Source of the DNA: Actinomortierella ambigua
Taxonomy: Eukaryota; Mortierellomycota; Mortierellomycetes; Mortierellales; Mortierellaceae
Assembly (NCBI GenBank): GCA_016098155.1
Contig: JAAAJB010000080.1
Span: forward strand, 1-64,000
Direction of reading: 5' to 3'
Length of the DNA stretch: 64,000 nucleotides
Shown here: positions 49,074 to 61,036 of the stretch, one piece after another
Numbering within the stretch: position 1 is the stretch's first letter
How the letters are laid out: each line of letters opens with the position of its first letter
Program-made: the position numbers and the translations under genes
Notes under the pieces: model-generated
Seen by the model: the letters and a program-made list of their open reading frames with translations, nothing else
What the model was told of the DNA's origin: nothing
The model's database searches: none

Positions 49074-50970
49074 TTATGCTTCCATGTCCGTCCACTGACC
49101 GCCGCTGAGCAGCAACTGGGCTTTTGAGGCTTCTTCCATAGCTTGAACCTAACAATACACGGTTGCATTCCAGAAAGAGTCGGTTAGTTATCCACGCGAT
49201 GCAAGAAAGAGTGCATGAATCAATGGAGATCAGGAGGATCAGGAGGATCAGATGCCAGCTAGGAGACAAAATCACACCCCCCCCCCCAGTGCGGACGAAA
49301 GTCCAAATGGAAGCACACAGTTTGTGAAAAAGGAAGGAGAGAAGGGTGGCGGTGTGGGAAGGGGAAAGCATCGGATTAAGATGTGGGGAGGGGGGGGGAT
49401 GGTTGCGGCACAGCACGAGAGAAATGGATACTAATTCCTCTCACCTGGGACAATAAAAAGAGATTGGTAGAGCGCGCGCCATCGAGTGAGGTGACGAGGA
49501 CCGATCGAGAGTGTGCTCCTCCTTCTTTTTTCCTTTATCGTCCGCGGGGTAGGGATGTCCTTAGTATGTTTCTGACAGGGATTGGCAAGGAAGTGTACGT
49601 TGAAAGAAGCGGGGCAATACTGCATGCACAAGAAAAAAGAAAAATAAAAGGGGGCGGGGGTGGACACAGATTGTGGGGACCGGATAGGATCGACTGAAAA
49701 AAAAATCAAAGATGATAGAGGGAGATCAATGTAGAGATGATAAAGAGGACACGACACTGCGACCACTGAGAATGGTGTGGGATTGGATGCGGACAAAATT
49801 GAAAAAAAAGGCACAAAGATAAAGAGAATAGAGAGATGGAGGTGGGGTGCTTTTCATGGTGCTGTCCTGGTGTGTTTTCCAGATAGTCCTGCGTTTCCCA
49901 AAGGCGCTGTGATCCACCTTAGCCGAGCATCATCGTATCCACTGTCCCCGGGATCTGATTCACAAAACCGCGGCTAACCTCTTCTTCGGTCTGCACGGGA
50001 GGCATCTCTTCTTCGGCAGGGTTATCCCTAGAGTAGGTTGAGAAACAAAATGGGGTATCAATTGAATGTCGCATAAAATTAGTGGCAACAGAACAAGGGG
50101 GGAAGAGAAAAATAAGGGCGGGAAGGGGGAGAGGCCAGCTTACCAGTTGATAGGGAACCGAGTGACTCGCGGCTTCTCGGCCAGGATGTTACGGTACAGC
50201 TTCTCATAGACAATGTTCTCCGGTGGGTTCGCACGCAGCTCCTCATCCAGGTAGTCGTTGTTGACATAGTATCCGATGCGCACAAACTCGCGGCCCATGT
50301 ATGAGCAAGTAATCAGGATCACTGTCACGCCAACAATATCATTATGAGGGATCAGCTCCAGCCGGGGGGCATCCGCCTATTGGTAAAGTGGATGGACCAG
50401 AGAAGGAAAAAAAGAGCGTATGCTTACGTTAGGTTGCATCGAGTCGGAGGCGTCAATTGAGCCTACCTGTGTTGCCACTCTCCCAAGTTCCACTTTTTTC
50501 TTTCACAGGTTGTTCCCCGAGCAGCGAGTGATCATCTCCTGTTTGTACTTTAGTGTCACTCTTCTTTACCTGGAAGATAAACTTGTTAACACCAATAGGG
50601 ACGGGGCCGACCATGATGGATTCGAGTTCCTGGTCATGAGCATTACTGTCAGCCGAACCCACGTAGATAATCTTCCATTCGAGATCTGTACAGCCCATGA
50701 TGTAGAGGGTGAAAGATGGAGGGAGTAAGTGGTGATGTCCGTGTCTGCATGTTATGGTTCCGATGTCGCGCCAGGGTAACTATTCCAGAAGAAAGACGCG
50801 TTGACTTTGCATAACAAAAACAATAACAATAAAACAACAGCAGCAGGGGCAAAGGTCTTACCAGCCGTGAGGGGGGCAATGCACTCAAAGGTGATTTCAA
50901 ACTGGTAAGGGTTGGAGAAGTGCGTGGGGTTGTCGAGCACTTGGACCTGGGTGATGTTGACGACACTCAT
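49074..50970 (-). CDS. ASF1: Histone chaperone ASF1
   Basis: Exons 50970-50862, 50685-50570, 50376-50144, 50027-49979 and 49148-49074 give 193 residues. The first three exons encode the immunoglobulin-like core: [75 protein letters not shown] and [18 protein letters not shown]1 binds H3-H4 dimers and passes them to CAF-1 and HIRA. The acidic tail ([12 protein letters not shown]) is spliced, in phase, to [17 protein letters not shown]. This needs a GTTAGC donor and an 830-nt intron. If that intron is not used, exon 4 continues to a stop at 49919 (188 residues). Conserved-core confidence is very high. The exact C-terminus is less certain. Confidence 0.93.
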
Positions 50971-51159
50971 GATGAGTTTGGTGTTTTTGACAAGGTTGTG
51001 GATGTGTGAGATGAGAGGAGGTGTGCAACAAAGTGGCAAAAACCCTTATTGAGTCGAGAAGAAGAGAAGAGAAGAGAAGAGAAGAAAAACAGTTGTCGCG
51101 AAATTCCAAAAGGGGCAAATGAAGACTGAGGGACGGCGTTTTTTTTATTGATGAGTTTT

Positions 51160-54100
51160 CTACTTGGTTAGCTTCATCCACTTTGGAACTCCAGACCCGC
51201 CACTGGCACGTTCGCCTGCCCCTGTCCGAGTACCAGGCACCCCCGTTGCACCTGGTGCTCCTGTTGCTGCTGTTGAGGGAGATGGTGCAGCCGATTGGAC
51301 CTGCACTTGCTCTACAGCTGCTTCACTGCCACTACTACCGCCACCTCCAGGTAGCGGAAGATCCTCCATCTTGCTCAGATATTCCACCTTGAGGAACGGT
51401 GCGTGGTGGTTCAGCTGCGAGTCCTTCCATGAGAAGTAGACGATACTCTGTGGCGCAAGTCCCGCCTGGTATAACGTCTGTCTGTCCTCCTTGAGCACCT
51501 TCTTTGGCGGTGTGGTGTAAAGCTCAAACTTCTCGCCCTGACCAATGCAAACCGAAGCTACCCAGCGATACAATTGTTGGACTGTTGTCGACGAGCTAGC
51601 AAAGGTTGCTTGCAGCTGAACACGATCCGGGAAGCGGATCCGCAGGATGGTCTTTGGATACTTTTGTTCACGCGCCTTCTCCTCCTCGGCTCTCATCTGT
51701 GACGTTTTGAAGGCCCGGCTCTCCTCTACTTCGCGTGCTCGCTTTTGACTGTTGAGAAGAGAAAGAAGCTCTTGCGATGACAGTGTGTAAAAATCGTCTG
51801 GCAGTTCAACTATGGATATCATTAAGATATTGAAACATGTCGTTAGAAGGAATCACGATACGGTACCATCGGGCCACATTACCAACAGAACCTTCAGCGT
51901 GCAGGTAGGCTTGTCCCACAAGGAGTGGACTGTAATCATACTTTGGTTTGACAGAGGAGTAGACGAGTCTTCGGGGGGTCGGAACACTCGAACATTCAGT
52001 GGGGTGATAGTCGTTGGAGGCTTGGGAGCCGAAGCGGACGAGGGCGGAGAGGGACGAACGACGGGCTCAGCTGTAGCAGCAGCAACACTACTAGACTGGC
52101 TAGATACTGAAGAACTAGAGTCCTTGCGTGGTGGGGGAGAGGGACTCTTTGACTTTGGTTGGCTCATCGAGTTTTCTCGGCTGCCTCCTGGCGAGATTGG
52201 CAGCGTGCCGGATCGCTGTTCCTTCTCAATCTCCTGGGCGATCAGTGAGTACCGATCCAGTGTCGAATCACCGCGTGCAGATGCAGATCGCATCTGTTGG
52301 CTCACTCGACGTGCAATCTGCCGAACGAGCTCCTCTTGGCTCTGCACGGCAGAAACAGATGCATTGACTGCCACTGGTACTCCTGCTGCTACTGCTACTG
52401 CTACTGGTGTCACCGGCTCCTCCAATTCCGTGGGCTCGTCCGTGAAATCTGCAGCTGGAATGCTTCGCACGAACCGATCTCGATCGGATCCATCTTGGGC
52501 ACGTGCAAGGCGCATAACTCGATCAGTGATGACCGCCTGCGCTTGCTGTTCTCGAAGCTGGCGGATCTCGTGGTTGGCCTCGATCATGGCCGTGTTCATC
52601 GACTCTTCTGCTGAGGGGCCCTGGATGGGTCCGTCGTTGACTGTAGGGCTGGTGGCTGATGCACCAGGGCTGAGTACAATACCCTCACGTTTGTCTGTCG
52701 TGACACTTCCACTACGAGCAGTCATGAGTGGCATCACAAAAGGCGCTGGTTGAGAACGCTCCAAAGTTGTCGGCACAACAGCACTGCGAGTTTCGGCAGG
52801 TTCAGGGATTGCAGGGGTAGGATCGACATCCATAGGTGAGGGCTCGCCGTTGCTTGCTACAGATGCCGGCCGCACAGACGTCAATGTTGACTTTGATGTA
52901 GAAGAGGATGTGGGCGGTGATGCGACAGCGGTGGCCTGCAGCGTTGGCGATGTAGCTCCATCTGCGCCAGGACGTGGGTATTCCTTGACGATATCCTCCA
53001 TAAAGTCGTCGATAGAGGCATCTGTAAATCGCATCAACACGCGCATCAGAGCATTTCCCGAGGTCAATCCGGTCAGCTGAAGAGTGGTGGTCTTGAGCTT
53101 TTCAATCGTAACGTACTATACAGGCAATAGAAATTGGTTGTTCGTGCAGCGGCATAAGTATCACCAGCATCTGACCGGAAGACAAGGAAAAAAAAGTGTT
53201 ATGTAGAAAGATAGATCCCTCACCTCTCGTTCCAGAAGAATGACGACAGGTAACAGGTACACCTCTGAAGGAGACTTTGACTTGTTCAGACGAGCGAGCG
53301 AAAAGATGTTTTTGGAGGATGATGTAGGCTTTGCTGTCCTGCGTGTGACATTGAGCGTGCTAGGAGAGACGGAAGCAAGCAAAAATGTTGGGTAAGTACG
53401 TTAGGAAGCAAGTGTACGAGACCCCTGTATCGTTCATGCCGCCACTACTATCGGCAGATCCACCATCCATTGTGAGTCGAGGAGGAACGAATCAGGGTTT
53501 GTGCTCGTCGTGCGTATCCCTTGCATGATGGCCGCTCTATTGTTTGTCCCTTGTGCCGTGAGTTTTCCCCCGCCCCCCCCCCTCTTATGCTTTCGTCTGT
53601 CCACCCTCATCGATGTTTTCGCGAGGAATGCAATGTTGATATTCTTGGCGACTTACCCTCCTGATGCTTGCTCAAACGCGATAAGGACTTCCCAAAGCGT
53701 GCTTGTAACAGGGAACGCCTGGACTCTCCGTTCGCCATCCTCGAGCTGAAGTGCGATATTGACATTGGAGGGCGCTGTTTAGAGTCCGAGAGGAAATGCA
53801 GTGTTAGTATTTGAGATGAGCATGAGAGACAAAAGTGCAGGGGGTGGTGGTGGTGGTGGTGGATTCGTGTTCCTCTTTTCGTCCCACCATCCCCTCGTAT
53901 TCTTTCTCTTTCCTTCTCTCCCTTTCCTCGTCAAAAGATACTGTTTGGCGCAGCCAGGCAGAGAGCACGGTATCGATAAGTGCTGGCTCCTGGTCAGAAT
54001 AGCCTGAAAACAAGGCACTTCCATCTCTCTCGCCCTCCCCCCCCCCTTTCTCACGCACTACGCACCCTTTCCTTCGCCTTCTTTCCTTGTTTGCATCAAA

Positions 54101-54646
54101 GCGCGAAAACCTCATTGTTTCTCCGTGATGAGGGGATGGGTGCGTAACTGCCTCTTCCACTTGTTCCATGTATTTCGATGCTCTCGATTCGTCAGCAACC
54201 TTCATTTTGTGTGAAGAGAAAGGTGAGGGGTTCTGTAACACAGTACAGACACGGGATATATACGACATACCAGACTTGTTCTTGGGCACCTTGATCAGCT
54301 CCAGCTTGGCTCCTGGCGCAATGTTGACATAACGGATTCTCAGCGACAGGTCCAGGGTGGTTCGTCCATTCCTAGGCAAAGTTTGAAGGCAAGACGAGAA
54401 TGAGGGGGGGAGGGGGGAAAAGAGTACAGTGGGGTAGCGTGAGATGAATATGAGCAGCTCCTTCGAGGAAGGGTTTCTCGGCCATAGCAAGGGACGAACT
54501 CGAACTTACTTGAGGCCATAGCTTTCTGGGTCGGAATAGCCTTGCTTTGTGCAAACCTCATTGACAACATCGCGCAGAATCATGGTTGGGGTGGTCTTGA
54601 TGAGTTGCTTCTTTGCACCGCCCAGCAGAACAGTGAGGTTTGACAT
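51160..54646 (-). CDS. TUG/ASPSCR1/Ubx4-type UBX-domain protein (Cdc48 cofactor)
   Basis: Six exons: 54646-54510, 54371-54271, 53774-53657, 53359-53224, 53115-51867 and 51809-51160, giving 796 residues with consistent phases. The N-terminal TUG ubiquitin-like domain (MSNLTVLLGGAKKQL; ESYGLKNGRTTLDLSL) is followed by a second ubiquitin-like region (NVNIALQLEDGERRVQAFP and later EREYVTIEKLKTTTLQLTG). A long S/T/P/A-rich disordered middle comes next, then the TUG linker (LPDDFYTLSSQELLSLL, ending EQKYPKTIL) and the UBX domain from about residue 631, with RFPDR (639-643). The family recruits and remodels the Cdc48/p97 hexamer, for example in ERAD. The protein is longer than yeast Ubx4 because of the disordered middle. 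The stop lies only 189 bp from the ASF1 start on the same strand. Confidence 0.93.
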
Positions 54647-55198
54647 TGTGCGATGTTTGGGAGGGGTATGAATGCAAACAGAGGGCGAGGATGAACAAAA
54701 GGTAGTTGAATGAAGAGAAAGAGGAAACAAAACAAGAAGAGAAAAAAAATGGGGTGCTCTCTTTTCTCTCTCGCTCAAAGGGAGGGAAAGAAGGGAAAGA
54801 AGGTGCAAGTTTGGGAGGAGAAACAGCCCTGTTCGTTTTTTTCCTTCCTTCCTTTTATCCCTTTGGGCGCAGTGAGCCCAAGCTTGTGATCGGCTACAAC
54901 GTGAGTAAGTGAGTGCGTGCTGCTGCCGCCGCACTGGTGCACCCACCCACCACTGCACCGCACTGCACCCTGTCGCAGTCCTCCGTTCCTCATTCCAGAC
55001 ATCCCATTTGCAACCACCCACGCACGCTACAAACTGCATCCGGTTCCACCCCCTTTTGCTCGTGCACCCTTTGCCCCTTCCCCCCTCCTCTCCTTCCCCT
55101 TTGTTTTTTTGCCTGCTTTCTCATTCAATTGTCCATTCACACGCCTCTCCCCGCGTCTTTGACAAACACAATTAGCAGTTGCCAGTTCTGATCACCTA
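54647..55198. other. Divergent promoter region, TUG-like gene and ketoacyl reductase
   Basis: 552 bp between two divergent start codons, with pyrimidine-rich tracts on both flanks. No coding segment was recognised. Confidence 0.55.
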
Positions 55199-57411
55199 AT
55201 GACCTCCGTGGCAGTAACACTCCAACGCACCTCCACCATGTGGAGCCGCTCCTTCTCCTCGTCCTCCTCTTCAAAAGCGGTACTACTCCCTCCTATGCCC
55301 CCTTTAAGCGTGTCTCGTATACACACACAGCCTACTGCATGTCGCGTAAATGACTGGCCCTGACCAATGAATGAAATGACCGCGCCCTCCACCATTGTTC
55401 ATAATGTAGTTGCCACTAGCCAAGACGCTGACGGTAGTCACTGGTGGCACGCGCGGGATTGGGTTAGCCACAGCCAAGGCATTTGCTCAGCAGGGATCAC
55501 GCGTCGTGATCTTGGGCCGCGACCAAGATCGCATCCGACGCGTGTTGGCTGACGATCTCAGGGCACAGCCCGCTAGCGACTACGGCAACACCAACAATAA
55601 CAACAACAATAACAACAACAACAGCAATGTTGCCACATCTGTCAGCCAAGGTGCTTCCGAGGAGGTAAATCACCACAGCGTGCATAATAAAACTTTCAAC
55701 CTTACACAAGAAACAAGCACCTTTCATACAACTCATGTGCTGCCACTTCCCCACTAATATGGGAGGGTAGACAAGCATGTTGTTTTTTTTTTTTTTTGAA
55801 AGGGCGCGGTTCGAGCAGCGTTGTTTTTTTTTTTTGCCTGTGCAACAATACTATGTTTTGAGCGAACGGACGTATCAGAGCACAAAAACAGGATGGACAC
55901 CTGGACCAAAAGTCCATGAAAATCCAAAAATAAGTTTTTGTTATTTTCCAACGATCTTCACAAAATCTAAGATCGTGTTCTCCCAACTCATCGTACATCG
56001 TCATCCCAAATTGTCCTTTTCTCCTTATCCATGTAGAGCTTCCATCAAGGCTTCCAATGTGATGTTGCCGATCCGCGGGAGGTCGAGGCCGTGTTCAAGG
56101 TATGCTTGTTTCGATTCTCCCCCACCAAAACTCCAAAAAAGCTGTTTTGGCTGCAGACAATTTGCATTTTCACGGAGTCTTCCTTACTTTGTTTTTGGGA
56201 TTGTCTTGGAAGTCTCACTTCACCATGTTTCCTACCTGGATATGATGTCGCTCTCTCTCTATCCATAGAAAGTCAGCCAACTAGGGCCAATTGACTTTCT
56301 CATCAACTCTGCTGGTAAAGTCAACCATTCTAGGGCTTAGCTTCGCCCTCCACATTTACCCATCCATCATGCCGAGGGCATTGCCCATGTCGCTCTAATC
56401 CTCGGGGTAGAACAAAAAAAAATAGAACGACAACAATTATCTAAGGCACGCTTCTCTTTTTTCATTTTTGTGTTCTTTTGTGTGTCCTACGGTGCTAGGC
56501 ATCGCGAAAGATTCTCTGCTAATGAGCCATAGCGAGAAGGACATTGAGTCGGTACTCCAGACCAACCTCATGGGCACCATTTGGGTCAACAAGGCAGTCG
56601 CCAAGGGCATGATGCGTCGCAAGCAAGGTATGCACTCCACATTTCCCCCTTGCGTTTCGCGCGATTGGATCTACATCTCCTATTTTTTTTTACTACGTCT
56701 TTGTCTGCACTAGTCTCATTGCTGTAGATGATCAAGCAGCAACCCTACACCGTGTCCTTCTCTTTCTCCTCTTGTTCCTTCCTTTTTTTGTTCCGTCTCC
56801 TTCGCTCTACGATCTCCAAATCTTCCCCTTACTTTTCGACATCACTGACTTTTTTGATCCTTTGGGGTTTAGGATCCATCGTAAACATTTCAAGCGTCGT
56901 GGGCATCCAAGGCAACATGGGCCAGACCGCCTACAGTGCTTCCAAGGCAGCCGTCATCGGTAAAACTACCCTTCCTTTCCTATGCAATTGACTCCTTTTT
57001 TTTTATGTGGGCAGACGTGGACAATATCTTGTTACTGACCGCATTCTCCAAATATCCATACCGTAAACCTCCCCACCACCTGGTGTTATTTTGTGGTGTT
57101 GGGTATCTCAAACATGCGTATAATTTATACCATTTTTTTTTTTTTTAATGTTGACGCTGGTAGGCTTTTCAAAGTCCTTGGCCAAAGAGCTCGGCTCGCG
57201 TGGCGTCCGAGTCAACGTCCTCGCGCCTGGTTACATCACCACGGACATGACCGAGGGCATCGCCGACGACAAGAAGCGCGACATTATTGCCCGCACGAGC
57301 CTCGGCCGCCTCGGCACTCCTGAAGAGGTCGCCGAGGCGGCGCTCTTCCTCGCCACTGCAAAATTCATTACAGGCCAGGTCTTGGTCGTAGACGGCGGAT
57401 TGCAGCTCTGA
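55199..57411 (+). CDS. Mitochondrial-type 3-oxoacyl-ACP reductase (FabG/Oar1-like SDR)
   Basis: Seven exons: 55199-55345, 55410-55664, 56037-56099, 56269-56314, 56499-56627, 56873-56959 and 57164-57411, giving 324 residues. Core motifs are TGGTRGIG (60-67) for the nucleotide fold, FLINSAG (165-171), the SDR triad S221-Y234-K238 in VNISSVVG to YSASKAAV, and [10 protein letters not shown]. It ends in [12 protein letters not shown], closest to FabG-type ketoacyl-ACP reductases. The first exon encodes an R/S-rich leader ([16 protein letters not shown]) that looks like a mitochondrial presequence. This suggests the mtFAS II step reducing 3-oxoacyl-ACP with NADPH. The start and first donor (GTAAAT) are inferred; another donor at 55280 would shorten the leader. 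A poly-Asn insertion (111-120) lies after the third strand. Confidence 0.88.
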
Positions 57412-57726
57412 TCTGTCTTCATTTTGGCATAATATTTCTTTCCAATCTCTCCATGGAGATATATCCTGCTTTTGAGAATAAAAATAGTTCTTCTATTGGG
57501 AGAGAAAGAGGAAAAAAGACATGGCGCAAAAGTTTTTTTTTCGTGCAAAGAGAGATGAAGGATGAACGATAGGAATGATGCTCTCTAACAGCTACAAGGT
57601 GTAACTCCGGCTACAGACCAACATCATTGTTGAGGGAATATGTTTTCGGAATAGTGATGAGGGTGTTTACATGGATGTGAGGAAGAAAAAAAAAAGGATA
57701 AAAGAGAAAAAGACAACAAAACTATT
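57412..57726. other. Convergent 3' spacer
   Basis: 315 bp between the ketoacyl reductase stop (+) and the PDH E2 stop (-). AATAAA at 57477-57482 probably serves the plus-strand gene. Nothing else was seen. Confidence 0.6.
57477..57482 (+). terminator. Poly(A) signal of the ketoacyl-ACP reductase gene
   Basis: AATAAA 66 nt after the stop codon. Confidence 0.5.
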
Positions 57727-60700
57727 TTACAGCAACATCTTCAGAGGGTTCTCGATGTAGCCCTTGAAAGCCTTGAGCCACTGGGCAGCAACGGCACCAT
57801 CGACTGTTCGGTGGTCCGAGCTCAATGTAACAGCCATGACGCTGGCAGTGCGGACCTCGCCATCCTCGTTACCAGGCACCAGACGCTTCTCCGTGGAGCC
57901 GACCGCCAAGATGCACGACTGGGGAGGGTTGATGATTGCCGTAAAGTGCTTCACGCCAAACATGCCCATGTTCGAGATCGTGAAGGTGCCGCCCTGGTAC
58001 TCGTGGGGGGCAAGCTTGCCAGAACGGGCGCGCGAGGCCAGGTCCTTGACCTGGGCCGAGATCGTCGCCAGACCCTTCGTCTCGGCGCTGGCCACAATGG
58101 GTGTGATCAGACCCGTGGGGGTCGAGGTCGCCACGCAAATATCCGAGCTGTGGTACTGACGGATCGACTCGCCCATCCACGACGAGTTGGCCTCGGGCAC
58201 ATCCTTCAGCGCCAACGCAGACGCCTTGACGATAAAGTCGTTCACCGACAGCTTGTACTTGTCCTCCGACTGCTTGTTCAGCACCTCACGCAGCTTCATA
58301 ACCTTGTCCATCTCGCACTCCACCGTCACATAGTAGTGGGGAATGTTCTGCTTCGACTCTGTCAGGCGCTGGGCAATGATGCGGCGCATGCTGCTGGCGG
58401 GCAGATCAGTGTAGGCAGCCTGAGCACCAGCGGCAGCAGGAGCAGGGGCAGCAGCAGCGGCCTTAGAAGCAGCAGGCTTGGCTACAAGTGTATAAAAAAT
58501 ATACATGTATAAAAGCGTACAATGAAGTTAGCAACTTGATTCACCCCAAAAAAAATATCGGCGAACGAAAGGGGGAGGTCGAGGGCTCCACAATAAAAAA
58601 AAAGGCAACATACGGACAAAGCCCTCAACATCAGACTTCACGATGCGGCCGTTGGGACCAGTGCCAGAAAGCTCGCCCAAGTCCAGACCCTTCTCGTTGG
58701 CCAGCTTGCGAGCAATGGGGCTGGCAAAGATGCGCTCTACAGTGTTTGTGTTTCGTCCAAGGGAAGGGGATTATCACAAAGCGCCAGAGGTTGGAAACAC
58801 ACCGGAAAAGAAAGAACAAAAAGAGACGAAGAGAAGAGATGGTCAGCAGAACAGATTACTTCAATTGATCATTCTTTTGTTCTCATTGTCTCTTTTTGAG
58901 CTCCTGTATCCTCGCTTGATCCGCTCTCGAAGGAGTTTTGGCTAAGCCCTTCCCCAAACAAGTTCCCACCCCCCTCCCTTCCTGTCAACTTCCCCTTCCA
59001 GTGACAAGAGAGTTTCTTGTGTGTCAACCAACTTACCAGCGTCAGCACGGGAGGAGGTCTCCTTGGGAGCCTCGGCCTTGGGGGTCTCAGCCTTGGGGGT
59101 CTCGGCCTTCTTGGGCTCCTCCTTCTTCTCAGCGGCAGCAGGGGCAGCGGCAGCACCACCGTCGGCGGTGAAGTCAGCAAACTTCTCAACATCCTCCTTG
59201 TTCTCGACCAAGACGGCGATGGGCTTGTTGATGCTGACATCCTTGGCGCCCGAATCGACCAAGATCTTGGCCAGGAAACCCTCCTCCTGGCACTCAAAGT
59301 CCATCTGAGCCTTATCAGTCTCGATCTCGACAAGAACATCGCCGGGAGCGATGGCATCACCAACCTTCTTCTGCCAGGTACCGATGTTGCCCGTGGTCAT
59401 TGTAGGCGACAGAGCAGGCATGTTGATGACGAGGTGAGTGGGGTAAGCTATGTCAATTCATAGAGGTCAGAGTTGCAATTGTCAGCCACTGGTATTCCTG
59501 TCGCAGTCGTGAGCACATCCTTTGGCTTCCCAGTGTTTTTTTTTCGTTATTTTGCTGACTTACTCTTGGAGCTGTAGTAGCGGGCCAGGTTGCTCTTGAG
59601 AGTAATACCGGTCGAGGTGAGGACGTGACGACGAGCACTATTGTCATGGTACGGAGGGAGAGGGCAGAGCTTCTCGTTAACTTTCGTGTTGCAAGGAAAA
59701 CAGGGTTGGCCCAATGACGCGGGCAAGTTGAATCAATTATACAAAAAAAGGTTGGGTTGTGGAGGCAGCAAACGCGGGTGGCCCACCCGCCAAATAAACA
59801 CTTTCCTTCTTCCCCCTCTCTCTATCTCCCCCTCCCCCCAATGCTCACCCATCACTTCCGTTCTTTCCTCGTTCCATACAGTACACAGGGAAATCGACGC
59901 CATCTTGATGCCAAAGAAAAGGGAGGGGGGGGCACGTCCACTGAAAGTCAGATAGTCTCAACTCATCGGTCTCTTCTCCCCCCCCCCCATTCCCTTGTCA
60001 ACATGCTGTGTAATAGGTAGAATGGGTGTGGGAAATGAATGGTGGCATGCAAAAGGACTTGGGAGAAGTAATATTGGGAGTATGGCAGGAGGGAATGTTG
60101 TGAAAGTATCATCGCTACCAGCAGCGCAAGTTCCGCTCTCCATATGGACATCGATGATGATGACGACGACCTGACGCGGTCCGATCCGTCTTAGCCCTCC
60201 ACATCCAAGTGATTGCCAAGGCGCGTTGGAGGGTCGTGTCCTTCTTCCCCAGCCTTGCGACGAGTCAAGGGCTATCTCATCTGCTCCTGCTCCCGGTATT
60301 TGTTGTTGTTCCCTTCTTTCTCTGACTCTGTACAAACTGTTCACTCAGACACCGCTGGCTGTCATTTTTTTTTCTCACATATTTTGGTGGGTATTTTGTC
60401 CGCCGCCAGATTGAAGCACAGCGATAAAATCTTTTTGGGAGAGATAACGAAACGACAAAACAAAAAAGGTTTGCGTCTTTGGGTCATCCAGGGCTGTCCA
60501 ACAACGGTTTCTGTCGCCTGGCTATGCCGATCCCATCCCCACCCTCCTACTTTCTCCTTCTTTCCTCGCCAGCATGCGCTGGTTGCTGCAGTATACGCGG
60601 ATCATCTCGAAAGCTTTTTTCTAGTCTAGTCCGTGAGAAAATCGCTGGTGGGGTTGTCTAGAGAGGCGCCGATCTATCGATTTTCCAGCCACCAGCAAAA

Positions 60701-61036
60701 GGGATGAAATAAACTGATGGTGACTTGATAGCCCCCTTCAGTTTTCGTGGCGCCTGTCCTGTTTCCGTTGGCGACGATGAGTGAAGATCTGAGGCCACGG
60801 TCGACGCCACGATATGAGAGAGAGGAGAAAGAGAGAGGAGAAAGAGAAAGAGAGAGAAAGAGAGAGAGGAGAGGGACGGGCAAAAGGCCTTACCTAGCAG
60901 AGGCCGAGAAGGCGCGCGAGGGGGTATTGTGAGAAGCAATGGCTCTGGCGAGAGGGACCAAAGCAGCAGCGCGCTGAGTGGCAACACGACGGCCAGTGGC
61001 GACAGCCAGGCGAGCAACAGATGTAGACGAGATCAT
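57727..61036 (-). CDS. Pyruvate dehydrogenase E2, dihydrolipoyl acetyltransferase
   Basis: Exons 61036-60894, 59637-59564, 59447-59037, 58736-58614 and 58481-57727 give 501 residues. Order: mitochondrial leader (R/A/S-rich, [17 protein letters not shown]); one lipoyl domain with [16 protein letters not shown] and the lipoyl lysine K118 in ETDKAQMDF; an A/E/K/P hinge with repeated PKAETPKAE; the E1/E3-binding domain ([17 protein letters not shown] to [14 protein letters not shown]); an alanine-rich linker; and the catalytic domain ending in DHRTVDG (H474, D478). The enzyme transfers acetyl groups to CoA and forms the core of the complex. The first intron is 1256 nt. Exon 2 ([10 protein letters not shown] to LARYYSSK) itself looks like presequence, so assignment of exon 1 is probable but unproven. 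Confidence 0.93.

Noticed and set aside
57811..58512. 233-codon plus-strand frame
   Set aside because: Antisense to the PDH E2 catalytic exon, which has the DHRTVDG active-site motif on the minus strand.
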